DNA of 64,000 nucleotides, from contig NZ_LMEI01000009.1 of assembly GCF_001426585.1 (NCBI RefSeq), positions 72,694 to 136,693 on the forward strand. Reading direction: 5' to 3'. The notes under the pieces were generated by a model. The model made no database searches and was not told the DNA's origin. It worked only from the letters and a program-made list of their open reading frames with translations. The position numbers and the translations under genes are program-made. The DNA is from Streptomyces sp. Root431 (GTDB lineage Bacteria; Actinomycetota; Actinomycetes; Streptomycetales; Streptomycetaceae). Positions within the stretch are counted from its first letter, which is position 1. The number at the start of each line of letters is the position of its first letter. Of the stretch, positions 25,094 through 34,574 are shown one piece after another.

Positions 25094-26353
25094 GTGAGGT
25101 ACTCATTCAGCCGTCGGCGGCGCGTCCGTGCCGGTATCGCGGCGCTCGGAATCTTCGCGGCCCCGCTGGGCGCCGGCACCGCCGTCGCCACCGAGCCTCC
25201 CGGCCCCGCCCTGTTCGCGACGTCCTCCGCGAGCGCGCCCACCCCTGCGCCCTCGGCGGAGACGGACTTCCCTGAGCTCACCCCGGCGGTGGCCGCCGAG
25301 CTGGACAGGGCGATCCAGGACGTCATGAAGGAAGCGGGCGTGCCGGGAGTCACCGTCGGTCTGTCGGCACCGGGCAAGGGCCAGTACCTCCGCTCCTTCG
25401 GGGAGGCGGACACCGCGATCGGCGCGCCCATGAGCCCCGGCCTGTACATGCGGATCGGCAGCGAGACCAAGACGTTCACGGTCACCGCCTTGCTCGAACT
25501 GGTCGACGAGGGCAAGGTCGGCCTGGACGATCCGATCTCCGACTACGTCGCCGGGGTGCCGAACGGCGACAAGATCACCCTCCGCCATCTCGCGGGGATG
25601 CGCAGCGGGCTCTTCAACTACACGGGGGACGAGGACTTCTCCAAGGCCCTCACCTCGGACCCCGATCGCTTCTTCACGCCGCAGCAGCTGCTGGACTACT
25701 CGTTCAAGCACCCCGTGGCGTTCCAGCCGGGCGCGGAGGTCCAGTACTCCAACACGAACACGGTCCTGCTCGGTCTGGTCGTGGAGAAGGCCGGGGGCAT
25801 GCCGCTGCACGAGTACATCCAGAAGAACGTCGTGGAGCCCGCGGGCCTGCGGCACACCAGCTTCCCGACGGATGCCGCCTTCCCCAGGCCGCACGCCCAC
25901 GGCTACACGGAGCAGACCGCGTCGGGCGAGATCGAGGACGCCACCGACTGGAACCCGTCATGGGGCTGGGCGGCCGGCGCGATGATCTCGAACCTCCAGG
26001 ACATGCGTTCCTGGGCCAAGACCGTCGCCACGGGCACGCTGCTCACCCCCGAGACCCAGGCCGAACGCCTGAAGGTCGACCCGGCCGGCACCACCGGCGA
26101 CGGATACGGGCTCGGCATCTTCAACGTCCAGGGCTGGATCGGCCACAACGGCTCCCTGCCCGGCTACCAGTCGCTGACGATCTACCTGCCCGAGGCGGAG
26201 GCGACCCTCGTCGTCCTGATGAACACCGACGTCGCCAAGGACGGCGTCGCGCCCAGCACCCGCTTCGGGAAGGCCATCACCGGCATCGTGACCCCGGACC
26301 ACGTCTACGACTTCCCGGCCGAGCCGGCGCAGCCGAGCCCGGACGACAGCTGA
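25094..26353 (+). CDS. Secreted serine hydrolase, beta-lactamase/D-Ala-D-Ala carboxypeptidase class C type
   Basis: The protein has 419 residues and starts at GTG 25094 after GGAGGCCGCC. An Arg-rich n-region and hydrophobic h-region (AGIAALGIFAAPLGAGTA) form an export signal. The penicillin-binding fold carries Ser123-Glu-Thr-Lys126 (SxxK), Tyr218-Ser-Asn220 (YxN) and a C-terminal HNG (GWIGHNGSLPGY, in place of KTG). It acts outside the membrane, probably as a DD-peptidase or esterase. Single gene; no operon partner is visible. Confidence 0.9.
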   Translation: MRYSFSRRRRVRAGIAALGIFAAPLGAGTAVATEPPGPALFATSSASAPTPAPSAETDFPELTPAVAAELDRAIQDVMKEAGVPGVTVGLSAPGKGQYLRSFGEADTAIGAPMSPGLYMRIGSETKTFTVTALLELVDEGKVGLDDPISDYVAGVPNGDKITLRHLAGMRSGLFNYTGDEDFSKALTSDPDRFFTPQQLLDYSFKHPVAFQPGAEVQYSNTNTVLLGLVVEKAGGMPLHEYIQKNVVEPAGLRHTSFPTDAAFPRPHAHGYTEQTASGEIEDATDWNPSWGWAAGAMISNLQDMRSWAKTVATGTLLTPETQAERLKVDPAGTTGDGYGLGIFNVQGWIGHNGSLPGYQSLTIYLPEAEATLVVLMNTDVAKDGVAPSTRFGKAITGIVTPDHVYDFPAEPAQPSPDDS

Positions 26354-26383
26354 GCGGCCGGAGGGTGGTCGGCGGCAGTGCCC

Positions 26384-26438
26384 ACGGTCAGCGGTAGCAC
26401 CCGCGGTCAGCCGTAGCACTTACGGTCAGCGGTAGTAC
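26384..26438. repeat. Three 17-bp direct repeats, period 19, at the deaminase 3' end
   Basis: Copies ACGGTCAGCGGTAGCAC (26384), GCGGTCAGCCGTAGCAC (26403) and ACGGTCAGCGGTAGTAC (26422) are spaced 19 bp apart. The last copy encodes the final Tyr-Tyr-Arg-stop of the deaminase, so the outer two look like slippage duplicates of its 3' end. Confidence 0.8.
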
Positions 26439-26854
26439 CCCTCAACGACGGCCCGGACCTCGTCGAGCAGCGCGGGGCCGTCCTGCGGTACGGGCGGCTT
26501 CCCGGCGGCGGGCCTGATGTCCAGGAGCTGCTCGCCGGAGAGGGCGAACACCACCCGCCGCAGGCCCGCGAGCCGGATGACGGGCTCGCACATCCCGCAC
26601 GGTTCGCAGCTGGTGTACATCGTGGTCCCGGCCGCCGTGGCCGCGTCCAGTTCCCGCGCGGCCCACCGGGCCAGCTTCAGTTCCGGGTGGGCGGTGATGT
26701 CCCGGTCCGTGAGGGTGGTGTTGTACTCCTCCGCCAGCACCGTCCCGTCCGCCGCCGCGAGCAGCGATCCGAAGGGCGGGTCGCCGCCCTCCTTCGCCTT
26801 GGCGGCGAGCGCGATGGCCCGGCGGAGGAGTGCGTGGTCGTCGTGCGTGATCAC
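26426..26854 (-). CDS. Nucleoside/cytosine deaminase family protein
   Basis: The protein has 142 residues. Zinc-site motifs of the cytidine/tRNA-adenosine deaminase family are His56-Pro-Glu58 (HPE rather than the common HAE) and Cys86/Cys89 in SCEPCGMC. The FGSLLAAADG strand and LAGLRRVVFALSGEQLLDI follow the guanine deaminase/TadA fold. It probably deaminates a free base or nucleoside. It sits 13 bp downstream of the LLM oxidoreductase on the same strand, suggesting a two-gene operon. Confidence 0.85.
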   Translation of the reverse strand: MITHDDHALLRRAIALAAKAKEGGDPPFGSLLAAADGTVLAEEYNTTLTDRDITAHPELKLARWAARELDAATAAGTTMYTSCEPCGMCEPVIRLAGLRRVVFALSGEQLLDIRPAAGKPPVPQDGPALLDEVRAVVEGYYR

Positions 26855-26867
26855 AGGGAGGCTCCGT

Positions 26868-27716
26868 TCAGTCGTGCGACAGGGAAAGGTGCGCGGCCAC
26901 GGCGGCGAGAGCCCGCCAGGCCTTCTCCGGGTGGAGCGTCTCGCTCGGATCCCCGGCGTACGGGTCGAGGACGACGGACTCGGCGCCCAGCAGCCGCAGT
27001 TGGTCGAGGTCGTCCAGGATCTGGTCGATCGTGCCCTCCCCCGCGAGCCGGTCCGCTCCGGTGACCGGCGCGGCGGTGATCCGGAGAGCGATCCGGGGAG
27101 CGAGGGCCGGTACGGGGAGCCGTTGCTCGTCGGCGGCGGCCTTCAGCCGCTCGGCGCCCTCGCGCAGCCACGGCACCGTGCAGCGGAGCGGATGCCACGC
27201 GTCCCCGTGCCGTACGGCACGGCGTACCCCCGCGTCGCTGTTGCCGCCGACCCACACCGGGATCCGCCGGTCCCCGTAGTCCGCGGTGTTCGCCCAGGCC
27301 TCCCGGACGCCCCGCAGGTGTTCGTCGGTCAGCCGGCCACGGCGCTCGAAGGGGATGCCGAGGGCGGCGAACTCCTGGCGTGCCCAGCCCACACCCACCC
27401 CGAGAACCAGCCGTCCGCCGCTGAGCCGGTCGAGGTTGGCCGCCATGCGGGCGGTGAGCAGCGGGTGTCGGTAGGGCGCGATGAGTACCGTCGTGCCGAG
27501 CCGGACCCGGGTGGTGAGGCCGGCCAGCCAGGAGAGGGTGGTGAACGGCTCGTAGAAGGGCGCCGGATAGCGCTCGGCGACGTCGGGGGTGACGGCGATG
27601 TGGTCCGAGACCATCAGGAGGTCGTAGCCCAGGCCCTCCACGGTCCGGGCCCAGTCGCGCAGGACTCCGGGGTCGGTGCCGGGCCCGAAATTGAGGATGT
27701 TGACTCCGATCTTCAC
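26868..27716 (-). CDS. LLM-class F420-dependent oxidoreductase
   Basis: The protein has 282 residues. It is a bacterial luciferase-like TIM barrel: IGVNILNFGPGTDPGVLRDW at strand 1, LLMVSDHIAV at strand 2, RVRLGTTVLIAPYRHPLLTA, and RLVLGVGVGWARQEFAALG, the usual F420-binding region. Substrate is unknown. Start GTG 27716 is chosen because strand 1 begins there; translation to 27965 would cross into the divergent Lrp gene. The 94-bp spacer to the lrp-like gene suggests Lrp control. Confidence 0.88.
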   Translation of the reverse strand: MKIGVNILNFGPGTDPGVLRDWARTVEGLGYDLLMVSDHIAVTPDVAERYPAPFYEPFTTLSWLAGLTTRVRLGTTVLIAPYRHPLLTARMAANLDRLSGGRLVLGVGVGWARQEFAALGIPFERRGRLTDEHLRGVREAWANTADYGDRRIPVWVGGNSDAGVRRAVRHGDAWHPLRCTVPWLREGAERLKAAADEQRLPVPALAPRIALRITAAPVTGADRLAGEGTIDQILDDLDQLRLLGAESVVLDPYAGDPSETLHPEKAWRALAAVAAHLSLSHD

Positions 27717-27810
27717 GGGACCGAGGCTAGTCCGGCGTCCGGGGCCCGCTGAAGGGATTCCCGCCCGTTCCGGGGCCCTTCGGCCGTGGATCCGCCGGTA
27801 ATCTGGCCGG

Positions 27811-28281
27811 ATGACCGAGACTCTCGACGCGACGGACTGGGCGATCCTGACGGAGGTCCAGAAGGACGGCCGGATCGCGTACACGGAGTTGGCGCGGCGG
27901 GTGAACCTGAGCGCGTCGGCGACGAAGGAGCGGGTGCGGCGCCTGGAGGCCGCCGAGGTGATCACGGGGTTCCGGGCGGAGGTCGACCTGGAGCGGACCG
28001 GCTATCCGGTGCTCGCGGTGGTCCGGCTGAAGTACCCGGGGACGCGGCACGAGCCGCTGCGGCGGCTGCTCGGCGAGCGCCCGGAGTACCTGGAGTGTCT
28101 GCGGACGACCGGGGACGACTGCTACGTGCTGAAGGTGGCGGCCACGTCGATGTCCCATCTGGAGGAGCTCGTCGACGCGCTGGCCCAGTTCGGGAGTACG
28201 ACCACGAACCTCGTCCTGAGCCGGACGCTGCCGTTCCGCGGCCCGCGCGCGCCGCGTACGGACGCCCGCCCGGGTCGTTGA
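27811..28281 (+). CDS. Lrp/AsnC family transcriptional regulator
   Basis: The protein has 156 residues. An AsnC-type HTH covers residues 1-60 (LDATDWAILTEVQKDGRIAY, then NLSASATKERVRRLEAAEVI), and an AsnC ligand-binding (RAM) domain follows (TGYPVLAVVRLKYPG, LECLRTTGDDCYVLKVAATS). It should bind an amino acid and form oligomers. It is divergent from the LLM oxidoreductase-deaminase pair and may control it and itself. Confidence 0.92.
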   Translation: MTETLDATDWAILTEVQKDGRIAYTELARRVNLSASATKERVRRLEAAEVITGFRAEVDLERTGYPVLAVVRLKYPGTRHEPLRRLLGERPEYLECLRTTGDDCYVLKVAATSMSHLEELVDALAQFGSTTTNLVLSRTLPFRGPRAPRTDARPGR

Positions 28282-28373
28282 GGGATCGCCCCGGATCGGC
28301 GAGGGAGCGCCCCGGGTCCGGTGAGGATCGCCCCAGCTCAGACAGGGGGCGCGCGCACGCCACTCGCGCGCCC
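28280..28373 (+). terminator. Imperfect 21-nt repeats and terminator behind lrp
   Basis: Three imperfect units of GAGGGATCGCCCCGG type (28280-28342) are followed by GGGCGCGCG (28347-28355) and CGCGCGCCC (28365-28373), a perfect 9-bp stem with 9-nt loop. The stem is the likely terminator of the lrp-like gene; the repeats have no clear role. Confidence 0.6.
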
Positions 28374-28499
28374 TCCATGTCCGACTGCGCGCTCCGGCGA
28401 ACGGGGCAACGAGCGCTGGGGGCGCCCTGACCAAGATCAATAGCCTGACGTCCGGCGCGTGACCTCGCGTCTGTCGGACAGAGAAGGCAAGCGACTCCC

Positions 28500-29429
28500 G
28501 TGAAACTTCCGATGTTGCAGCGCATGGCCTGGCTCACGGCGGCGACCGCGCTGCTGGCGACCCTCGGCTCCGCCCCCGCCGGGGCCGCCGGAGAGTGGCA
28601 GAAGGTCGGCGATGACGCCCGCTCCGGTGTCAGCGGCCTCGCGTTCGAGGGCCGTACCGGCGACGGAACCGGTGTGCACGTCCTCGCCGTGCACGACAAC
28701 AAGCGGTCCGGACAGCAGCGGCTGTCCCGGGTCACCCACCAGGACGGCGCCGACGACATCGCCCCGATCACCTGGGACGGTCCGGAACCCGTCGACCTGG
28801 AGGCCATCGAGAGCATCCCCGGGATGCCCGGCGAGTACCTGGCGGTGACCGGCCGCGGCATCCTCTTCCGTCTGAAGGTCGCCGGCTCGACGGCGACCGT
28901 CGTCGACTACACCCCGCTGCCGGCGATCGGCGAGGGCGACGACTTCGAGAGCTTCGCGGTCGTCGCCCAGAACGGGAAGCTCGCCGCCCTGTGGGCCGAC
29001 CGGGGCGCGGGCCCCGGCCGTCCCGCCACCCTGTACGCCGCGCCCCTGACGTTCGCCGCGTGGGGTCAACCGCTGTTCGGTGCAGTCACGAACCGGACCT
29101 ACCGGACGACGCAGCCGAACGACGACGGCACCCGGCACATCTCCGACATCACGGTGACCCCCGCAGGACGGCTCGTCGTCGGCTCGGCCGCGGACGCCGG
29201 CGACGACGGCCCGTTCGACTCCGCGGTGAGCGACATCGGCCGGGTGACGATCTCGTCGGCGGGCCGGGTACGGGTCACGCTCGCGACCTCCCCGACCGTG
29301 CTCGGAACGTACCCGCAGTACAAGGTCGAGGCGGTGGAGTGCCTGCCCGACTCCCCCGACACCCTGCTGGGCACCGACGACGAGAACCTCGGCGGCTCCG
29401 TCCGTACCGAGTCCTTCTGCGGCGCCTGA
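28500..29429 (+). CDS. Secreted protein of unknown function, probably beta-propeller-like
   Basis: The protein has 309 residues and begins with a Sec signal (MAWLTAATALLATLGSAPAG then AAG). The mature part is beta-rich with repeated strands, such as GVHVLAVHDNK, GEYLAVTGRGILFRLKV and RLVVGSAADAGDDG, and an acidic pattern compatible with a propeller or esterase-like-phytase fold. No catalytic motif is clear. GTG 28500 is the start (after AGAGAAGGCAAGCGACTCCC). A strong terminator follows. Confidence 0.7.
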   Translation: MKLPMLQRMAWLTAATALLATLGSAPAGAAGEWQKVGDDARSGVSGLAFEGRTGDGTGVHVLAVHDNKRSGQQRLSRVTHQDGADDIAPITWDGPEPVDLEAIESIPGMPGEYLAVTGRGILFRLKVAGSTATVVDYTPLPAIGEGDDFESFAVVAQNGKLAALWADRGAGPGRPATLYAAPLTFAAWGQPLFGAVTNRTYRTTQPNDDGTRHISDITVTPAGRLVVGSAADAGDDGPFDSAVSDIGRVTISSAGRVRVTLATSPTVLGTYPQYKVEAVECLPDSPDTLLGTDDENLGGSVRTESFCGA

Positions 29430-29445
29430 GCACGACACGACATGA

Positions 29446-29479
29446 CGGACTCCGGGGCCCGGTCCGGCCCCGGAGTCCG
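29446..29479 (+). terminator. Strong terminator of the secreted protein gene
   Basis: CGGACTCCGGGGCC (29446-29459) and GGCCCCGGAGTCCG (29466-29479) form a perfect 14-bp stem with a 6-nt loop, 17 bp after the stop, followed by ATTG. Confidence 0.85.
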
Positions 29480-29517
29480 ATTGCGTGCGGAGATCGCGAA
29501 GGCCGGGCTACGCTGCG

Positions 29518-29745
29518 GGTGCAGCTGGTTCGCCCCGTCAGCCGGACGGGATGCGTCGTAAGAGGGAACCCGGTGGGAATCCGGGACTGCCCCGCAGCGG
29601 TGAGCGGGAACGACCGCCGTCATCAGCACTGGACCCGGGACGGGTCTGGGAAGCGACGGCCACTAGGTGTCCTCCCCCGTGAGGACGTGCCCGCGAGTCC
29701 GAAGACCTGCCCGTTGCCCGCACGCGGACGATTCCGCGCGCGGAC
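29518..29745 (+). promoter_or_regulatory. Cobalamin (adenosylcobalamin) riboswitch upstream of metE
   Basis: The leader contains the core elements of the family in order: GAGGGAACCCGGTG, AATCCGGGACTGCCCCGCAG, CGGTGAGCGGGAACGACCGC, the CACTGG pairing, GGGTCTGGGAAGCGACGGCC and the B12-box variant GCCACTAGGTG, ending with GAGTCCGAAGACCTGCCC. It lies about 150 nt ahead of the metE GTG. It should repress this B12-independent enzyme when cobalamin is plentiful, as known for metE leaders in actinobacteria. Ends are approximate. Confidence 0.93.
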
Positions 29746-29894
29746 ATTCCGGTGACCTCGTGGGCGGGTCGGCGTACAGAACGAGACGGACGACCGCGTC
29801 GCACAGCGCCGGTCCAGCCGCCCGTTCCGTCACCCCTTCGCGTCCGCGTCCCGTCTCCGGGATCTCAGGGATTCATCTCGCGAAGGAGATCTCC

Positions 29895-32213
29895 GTGACC
29901 ACCAAGTCCGCAGCCGCGGCAACGCAGTCCACCCTGTACGGCTACCCCCGCCAGGGCGCCGACCGGGAACTGAAGAAGGCCGTCGAGGGCTACTGGAAGG
30001 GCCGCGTCACCGCCGAAGCCCTCCGGACCACCGCCGTCGGCCTGCGCCGCACCACCTGGCGGCAGCAGGCCGCCGCCGGCATCACCGAGGTCCCCACCGG
30101 CGACTTCTCGTACTACGACCACGTCCTCGACACCACCGTCATGGTGGGCGCGATCCCCGAGCGCCACCGGGCGGCCGTCGCCGCGGACCCGCTCGACGGG
30201 TACTTCGCCATGGCGCGCGGCACCCAGGACGTCGCGCCGCTGGAGATGACCAAGTGGTTCGACACCAACTACCACTATCTCGTACCGGAGTTGGGACCTG
30301 ACACGGTCTTCGCGGCCGACTCCTCCCAGCAGGTCGCCGCCCTCCGGGAGGCCCTCGCCCTGGGCCTCGACGCCCGGTCCGTCCTGGTCGGACCCGTCAC
30401 CTACCTGCTGCTCGCCAAGCCGGCGCCGGGCGTGGCCGCCGACTTCGATCCGCTCACCCTCCTCGACCGGCTGCTCCCGGTGTACGCCGAGGTCCTCGCC
30501 GACCTGCGGGCTGCGGGCGCCGACTGGGCGCAGCTCGACGAGCCCGCACTCGTCCAGGACCGCACCCCGGCGGAGCTCAACGCCGCCACCCGCGCCTACC
30601 GGGACCTCGGCGGACTCACGGACCGGCCGAAACTCCTGGTCGCCTCCTACTTCGACCGGCTCGGCGACGCCCTGCCCGTACTGGCCAAGGCGCCCGTCGA
30701 GGGCCTTGCGCTCGACTTCACGGACCGGGCGGCCGCCAACCTCGACGCGCTCGCCGCCGCCGGCGGGCTGCCGGGCAAGCGGCTCGTCGCCGGAGTGGTC
30801 AACGGCCGCAACATCTGGGTCAACGACCTCGCGGCGTCGCTCACCACGCTCGGCACCCTCCTCGGCCTCGCCGACCGCGTCGACGTGTCCGCCTCCTGCT
30901 CCCTGCTGCACGTCCCGCTCGACGCAGCGGCGGAACGCGAGATCGATCCGCAGATCCTGCGCTGGCTCGCCTTCGCCCGGCAGAAGACCGCCGAGGTCGT
31001 CACCCTGGCGAAGGGCCTCTCACAGGGCACAGGTGCCATCACCGCCGAACTCGCCGCCAACCGCGCCGACCTCGCCTCGCGCGCCCGCTCCCCGATCACC
31101 CACGACCCGGCCGTCCGGGCCCGCGCCGCCGCCGTCACCGCGTCAGACACCCGCCGCCCCCAGCCGTACGACGAGCGGTCCGCTGCCCAACACGCCGCCC
31201 TCCGACTGCCGTTGCTGCCCAGCACGACCATCGGCTCGTTCCCGCAGACCGCGGAGCTGCGGACCGCGCGGGCCGACCTGCGGGCCGGCCGGATCGACAC
31301 CGCCGGATACGAGGAGCGCATCAGGTCCGAGATCCAGGAAGTCATCGCCTTCCAGGAGAAGACCGGCCTCGACGTCCTCGTCCACGGCGAGCCCGAACGC
31401 AACGACATGGTCCAGTACTTCGCCGAACAGCTGACGGGCTACCTCGCCACCCGGCACGGCTGGGTCCAGTCCTACGGAACCCGCTACGTCCGGCCGCCGG
31501 TCCTCGCCGGCGACATCTCCCGGCCCGCGCCGATGACGGTCCGCTGGACGGCCTACGCCCGGTCCCTCACCACCAAGCCCGTCAAGGGCATGCTCACCGG
31601 ACCGGTCACCATGCTCGCCTGGTCCTTCGTCCGCGACGACCAGCCCCTCGCCGACACGGCCCGCCAGGTCGCCCTCGCCCTGCGCGACGAGGTGAACGAC
31701 CTGGAGGCCGCCGGTACTTCCGTCATCCAGGTCGACGAGCCGGCGCTCCGCGAGACCCTGCCGCTCCGCGCCGCCGACCACGGGGCCTACCTGGACTGGG
31801 CGACGGAGGCGTTCCGCCTCACGACCGCGGGGGTGCGCCCGGAGACCCAGATCCACACGCACATGTGCTACGCCGAATTCGGCGACGTCGTCCAGGCCAT
31901 CGACGACCTCGACGCCGACGTCATCAGCCTGGAGGCCGCCCGGTCCCACATGCAGGTCGCCCGCGAACTCGCCGCCCACGGCTACCCGCGCGAGGCGGGA
32001 CCCGGGGTCTACGACATCCACTCCCCGCGCGTCCCGAGCGCCCACGAGGCCGCCGAGCTCCTCCGTACGGGCCTCAGGGCCATCCCCGCGGAGCGGCTCT
32101 GGGTCAATCCCGACTGCGGTCTGAAGACCCGCGGTTGGCCCGAGACCCGGGCCGCGCTGGAGAACCTGGTCGCGGCGGCCCGTACCGTCCGGGCCGAGCT
32201 CACCACCCCGTGA
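29895..32213 (+). CDS. metE: 5-methyltetrahydropteroyltriglutamate-homocysteine methyltransferase (B12-independent methionine synthase)
   Basis: The protein has 772 residues, the family's usual length, with the two barrel halves. The C-terminal half holds the zinc ligands His656 and Cys658 ([11 protein letters not shown]) and Cys741 ([11 protein letters not shown]), plus the conserved [14 protein letters not shown] and SWVRDDQP-like segment (WSFVRDDQP). It makes methionine from homocysteine and methyltetrahydrofolate polyglutamate. GTG 29895 follows GAAGGAGAT. The longer frame from 29667 would translate the riboswitch and is rejected. Cobalamin control is shown by the leader. Confidence 0.97.
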   Translation: MTTKSAAAATQSTLYGYPRQGADRELKKAVEGYWKGRVTAEALRTTAVGLRRTTWRQQAAAGITEVPTGDFSYYDHVLDTTVMVGAIPERHRAAVAADPLDGYFAMARGTQDVAPLEMTKWFDTNYHYLVPELGPDTVFAADSSQQVAALREALALGLDARSVLVGPVTYLLLAKPAPGVAADFDPLTLLDRLLPVYAEVLADLRAAGADWAQLDEPALVQDRTPAELNAATRAYRDLGGLTDRPKLLVASYFDRLGDALPVLAKAPVEGLALDFTDRAAANLDALAAAGGLPGKRLVAGVVNGRNIWVNDLAASLTTLGTLLGLADRVDVSASCSLLHVPLDAAAEREIDPQILRWLAFARQKTAEVVTLAKGLSQGTGAITAELAANRADLASRARSPITHDPAVRARAAAVTASDTRRPQPYDERSAAQHAALRLPLLPSTTIGSFPQTAELRTARADLRAGRIDTAGYEERIRSEIQEVIAFQEKTGLDVLVHGEPERNDMVQYFAEQLTGYLATRHGWVQSYGTRYVRPPVLAGDISRPAPMTVRWTAYARSLTTKPVKGMLTGPVTMLAWSFVRDDQPLADTARQVALALRDEVNDLEAAGTSVIQVDEPALRETLPLRAADHGAYLDWATEAFRLTTAGVRPETQIHTHMCYAEFGDVVQAIDDLDADVISLEAARSHMQVARELAAHGYPREAGPGVYDIHSPRVPSAHEAAELLRTGLRAIPAERLWVNPDCGLKTRGWPETRAALENLVAAARTVRAELTTP

Positions 32214-32240
32214 CCGCGCCGTAGCGAGGGGGATCCTCGC

Positions 32241-32317
32241 GCCGCCTCCGCCGCCGTCGCCGTCATCACCGGCGGAGGCGGAGGCGGAGGCGGAAGCGGA
32301 GGCGGAGGCGGAAGCGG
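32241..32317 (+). terminator. Inverted repeat plus GGAGGC/GGAAGC hexamer repeats behind metE
   Basis: GCCGCCTCCGCC (32241-32252) can pair with GGCGGAGGCGG (32271-32281), giving a terminator-like hairpin 28 bp after metE. The right arm runs into about seven 6-bp units (GGAGGC or GGAAGC) to 32317, a simple-sequence expansion between convergent genes. Confidence 0.6.
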
Positions 32318-32324
32318 CCGGAGA

Positions 32325-33488
32325 TCAGGGGGAGACCGTGGCCGCCGGGGGCGTCCAGCGGCGGGTGCGGGACGGTCCGGACGAGACGCCGTAGTCCTTC
32401 CTGAGGTGTTCGGGGATGGCGTAGTGCATGACGCGTCCGCGCGTGAGGGAGGACAGTTCGAGGACGGTGGTGAGGTGGCCGAGGCGGTCCAGGGCCCAGG
32501 CGCCGAGCGGCGAGTGGTCCTCGATGGTCTCCAGGACGCCGAGGAGGTGGGGGACGGACTTGACGAGGGTGTCCCATCGGGTGCGGGGCACGTCCAGCCA
32601 GTCCGCGCAGGTGTCGCCGACGAGGTAGCGGATCAGCGCGGAGACGACCGGGTCGAAGAGGGTGCCGGGCACGACCTCCTCGTAGAGGTCGATCAGCTGC
32701 CGGGTCAGATGGACCCCCTCCGGGGACGGACCCATGTGGCGGATCATGTACCGGTCGAGGAAGTCGCGGGCCTCGTCGAGGGACTTGGGGACGGCGTCCT
32801 GGTCGACGCCGAGCATCGCGCCGACCACGCGCCAGGCGTAGTAGTACGCCTCCGCCCCCTCCGTGGACATGTGGATGCCGAGGCGGTGCAGGCTGTCGAG
32901 GACGAGCATCGAGAAGAACATCTGCCCGCCGATCATGTCCTCCTGACAGATCGGCACCCCCGAGGCCGCGACGTCCCACCGGTCCTCGCGCGTCAGGTGG
33001 TGGCGGATGGAGGCGTGCAGCAGACGGACCTTCTGCGCGGCCGGGATGAAGCGGCTCCCGGCCTCGAAGGCGTCGGGCTGCATCAGGTAGACGGTGAACT
33101 GGCCCGTCTCCGCCATACGTTTGGACGGGTAGCTCAGACCGTGGGTCGCCGAGAGCAGCCTCGCCACGTTCGGGACGAGGTAGCAGGCAGGCATGGAGGC
33201 GAAGGACAAGGCCGTGGAGATGTGCACGTTGTTGTCGATGAAGAACAGCCGGGCCTTCTCCATCTCCCCCCAGTCCACCCAGGCAGGCGGTGCGCTCGTG
33301 GCATGCAGGTACTCGCGGGCGACATCCGGCAGCCCGTCCGGCAGAGGGGCGCCGGCGGTGGACACGTACCGCATGAGGGTGTTGAACGTCCCCACCTCGC
33401 CGCGCTCGAAGAGGGCGGCGACCGTGGCGTCGGCGAGTTCGTCACCGGTCTTCCGCAGGGCGTCCATCGACGCCTCCGTCCGGGTCAT
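32325..33488 (-). CDS. Oxygenase MpaB / latex-clearing protein-like (DUF2236)
   Basis: The protein has 387 residues, all-helical. It carries the DUF2236/MpaB pattern [53 protein letters not shown] and [20 protein letters not shown], with His residues that usually bind heme in Lcp proteins. Family members cleave or oxidise isoprenoid chains (rubber, farnesyl side chains). It ends an operon with a polyprenyl diphosphate synthase, so an isoprenoid substrate is plausible. The C-terminal 30 residues are Arg/Pro-rich. Confidence 0.82.
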   Translation of the reverse strand: MTRTEASMDALRKTGDELADATVAALFERGEVGTFNTLMRYVSTAGAPLPDGLPDVAREYLHATSAPPAWVDWGEMEKARLFFIDNNVHISTALSFASMPACYLVPNVARLLSATHGLSYPSKRMAETGQFTVYLMQPDAFEAGSRFIPAAQKVRLLHASIRHHLTREDRWDVAASGVPICQEDMIGGQMFFSMLVLDSLHRLGIHMSTEGAEAYYYAWRVVGAMLGVDQDAVPKSLDEARDFLDRYMIRHMGPSPEGVHLTRQLIDLYEEVVPGTLFDPVVSALIRYLVGDTCADWLDVPRTRWDTLVKSVPHLLGVLETIEDHSPLGAWALDRLGHLTTVLELSSLTRGRVMHYAIPEHLRKDYGVSSGPSRTRRWTPPAATVSP

Positions 33489-33518
33489 GGCAGGGCTCCT
33501 TGTTCTCCTGGCGGTCCG

Positions 33519-34574
33519 TCAGGAACGGCGGACCGCCGCCGAGTGCGCCAGGGTGGTGAGCGCGGCGGCGGGCCGCGCGGGCAGGTTCAGCTCGTCGAGG
33601 GTGCGGAGGGCCTCCCCGACCCGCGCGGTGATCATGGCCTCGACGCGGTCGGGCGCCTTCAGCCGCCGCATCACCGCGCGCACGGCCTCCAGGGCGTCGC
33701 CGTCGGGGTCGTCCCGGCCGAGCAGGTCGCGCAGCCGCCCGCGCTCCTCGTCCCCGGCGAGCCGCCAGGTCTCCGCGAGGAGGGCGGTGGGCCGCCGGCC
33801 GCGCACGTCGTCGGCGCCGGCCTTGCCGGTGCTCTCCGGGTCCCCGAACAGGCCGAGCAGGTCGTCCCGCAGCTGGAACGCCTCCCCCAGCGGCAGCCCG
33901 TACGCGGAGTAGCCCGCGCGCAGCCGGTCACCGGCCCCGGCGAGGACTCCGCCGATCAACAGGGGCTGTTCGACGGTGTACTTGGCGGTCTTGTAGCGGA
34001 TCACCTTCAGCGAGGCCGTCGTGTCCGGGGCGGCGCCGGTGTGCAGGATCTCCAGGCACTCGCCCGCGATGAGGTCCCGGGCGAGCGCCGCCCAGAGCGG
34101 GCGGGCCCGGCCGAGGTAGGCGGCCGGCAGGCCGCTGGTGACGAACAGCTGCCCGGCGAGCGACATGAGCAGGTCCCCGACGAGCATGGCCAGGGAGCGG
34201 GCGCCCGCGGCCGGCCGCGGGTGGTGCTCCACCGCGTCGCGCAGGGCGAGGTGCGCGGTGGGCCGGCCGTGCCGCAGCGGGCTGTCGTCGATCAGGTCGT
34301 CGTGCACGACAGCGGCCGCGTGCACCAGCTCCATGGAGGCCGCCGCCCGCAGCAGTGCCTCGCTGTCCGGCTGTCCCACCGCGCGCCAGCCCCAGTAACA
34401 GAACGCCGCGCGCAGCCGTTTGCCGTCCGCGACCGCCGCCTCCAGCTGCCCGGCCACGGGGTCCAGCGCCGGGTCGACCGCCGACAGCCGGTCGGCCTCC
34501 TCGGCGACGTACCGCCGGAGGACGTCGTCGACGCGCGTCTTGAACGCGGCCGGATCCCACCGCTCAGACGTCAT
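33519..34574 (-). CDS. Polyprenyl diphosphate synthase (GGPP synthase-like)
   Basis: The protein has 351 residues. The first Asp-rich motif is HDDLIDD (91-97) after VHAAAVV. The second is reduced to QLRDDLLGLFGD (Asp237/Asp238). LRAAFCYWGW and KTAKYTVEQPLLIGG are typical for prenyl chain binding and IPP contacts. It condenses IPP with allylic diphosphates; chain length cannot be set from reading alone, though the small side chains before the first motif fit GGPP or longer. It overlaps the small gene upstream by 11 nt and precedes the MpaB-like gene by 30 bp. Confidence 0.9.
   Translation of the reverse strand: MTSERWDPAAFKTRVDDVLRRYVAEEADRLSAVDPALDPVAGQLEAAVADGKRLRAAFCYWGWRAVGQPDSEALLRAAASMELVHAAAVVHDDLIDDSPLRHGRPTAHLALRDAVEHHPRPAAGARSLAMLVGDLLMSLAGQLFVTSGLPAAYLGRARPLWAALARDLIAGECLEILHTGAAPDTTASLKVIRYKTAKYTVEQPLLIGGVLAGAGDRLRAGYSAYGLPLGEAFQLRDDLLGLFGDPESTGKAGADDVRGRRPTALLAETWRLAGDEERGRLRDLLGRDDPDGDALEAVRAVMRRLKAPDRVEAMITARVGEALRTLDELNLPARPAAALTTLAHSAAVRRS

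Noticed and set aside
32271..32317. GGAGGC hexamer run as a coding repeat
   Set aside because: It lies between convergent stops with no start codon or ribosome-binding site in a suitable frame.
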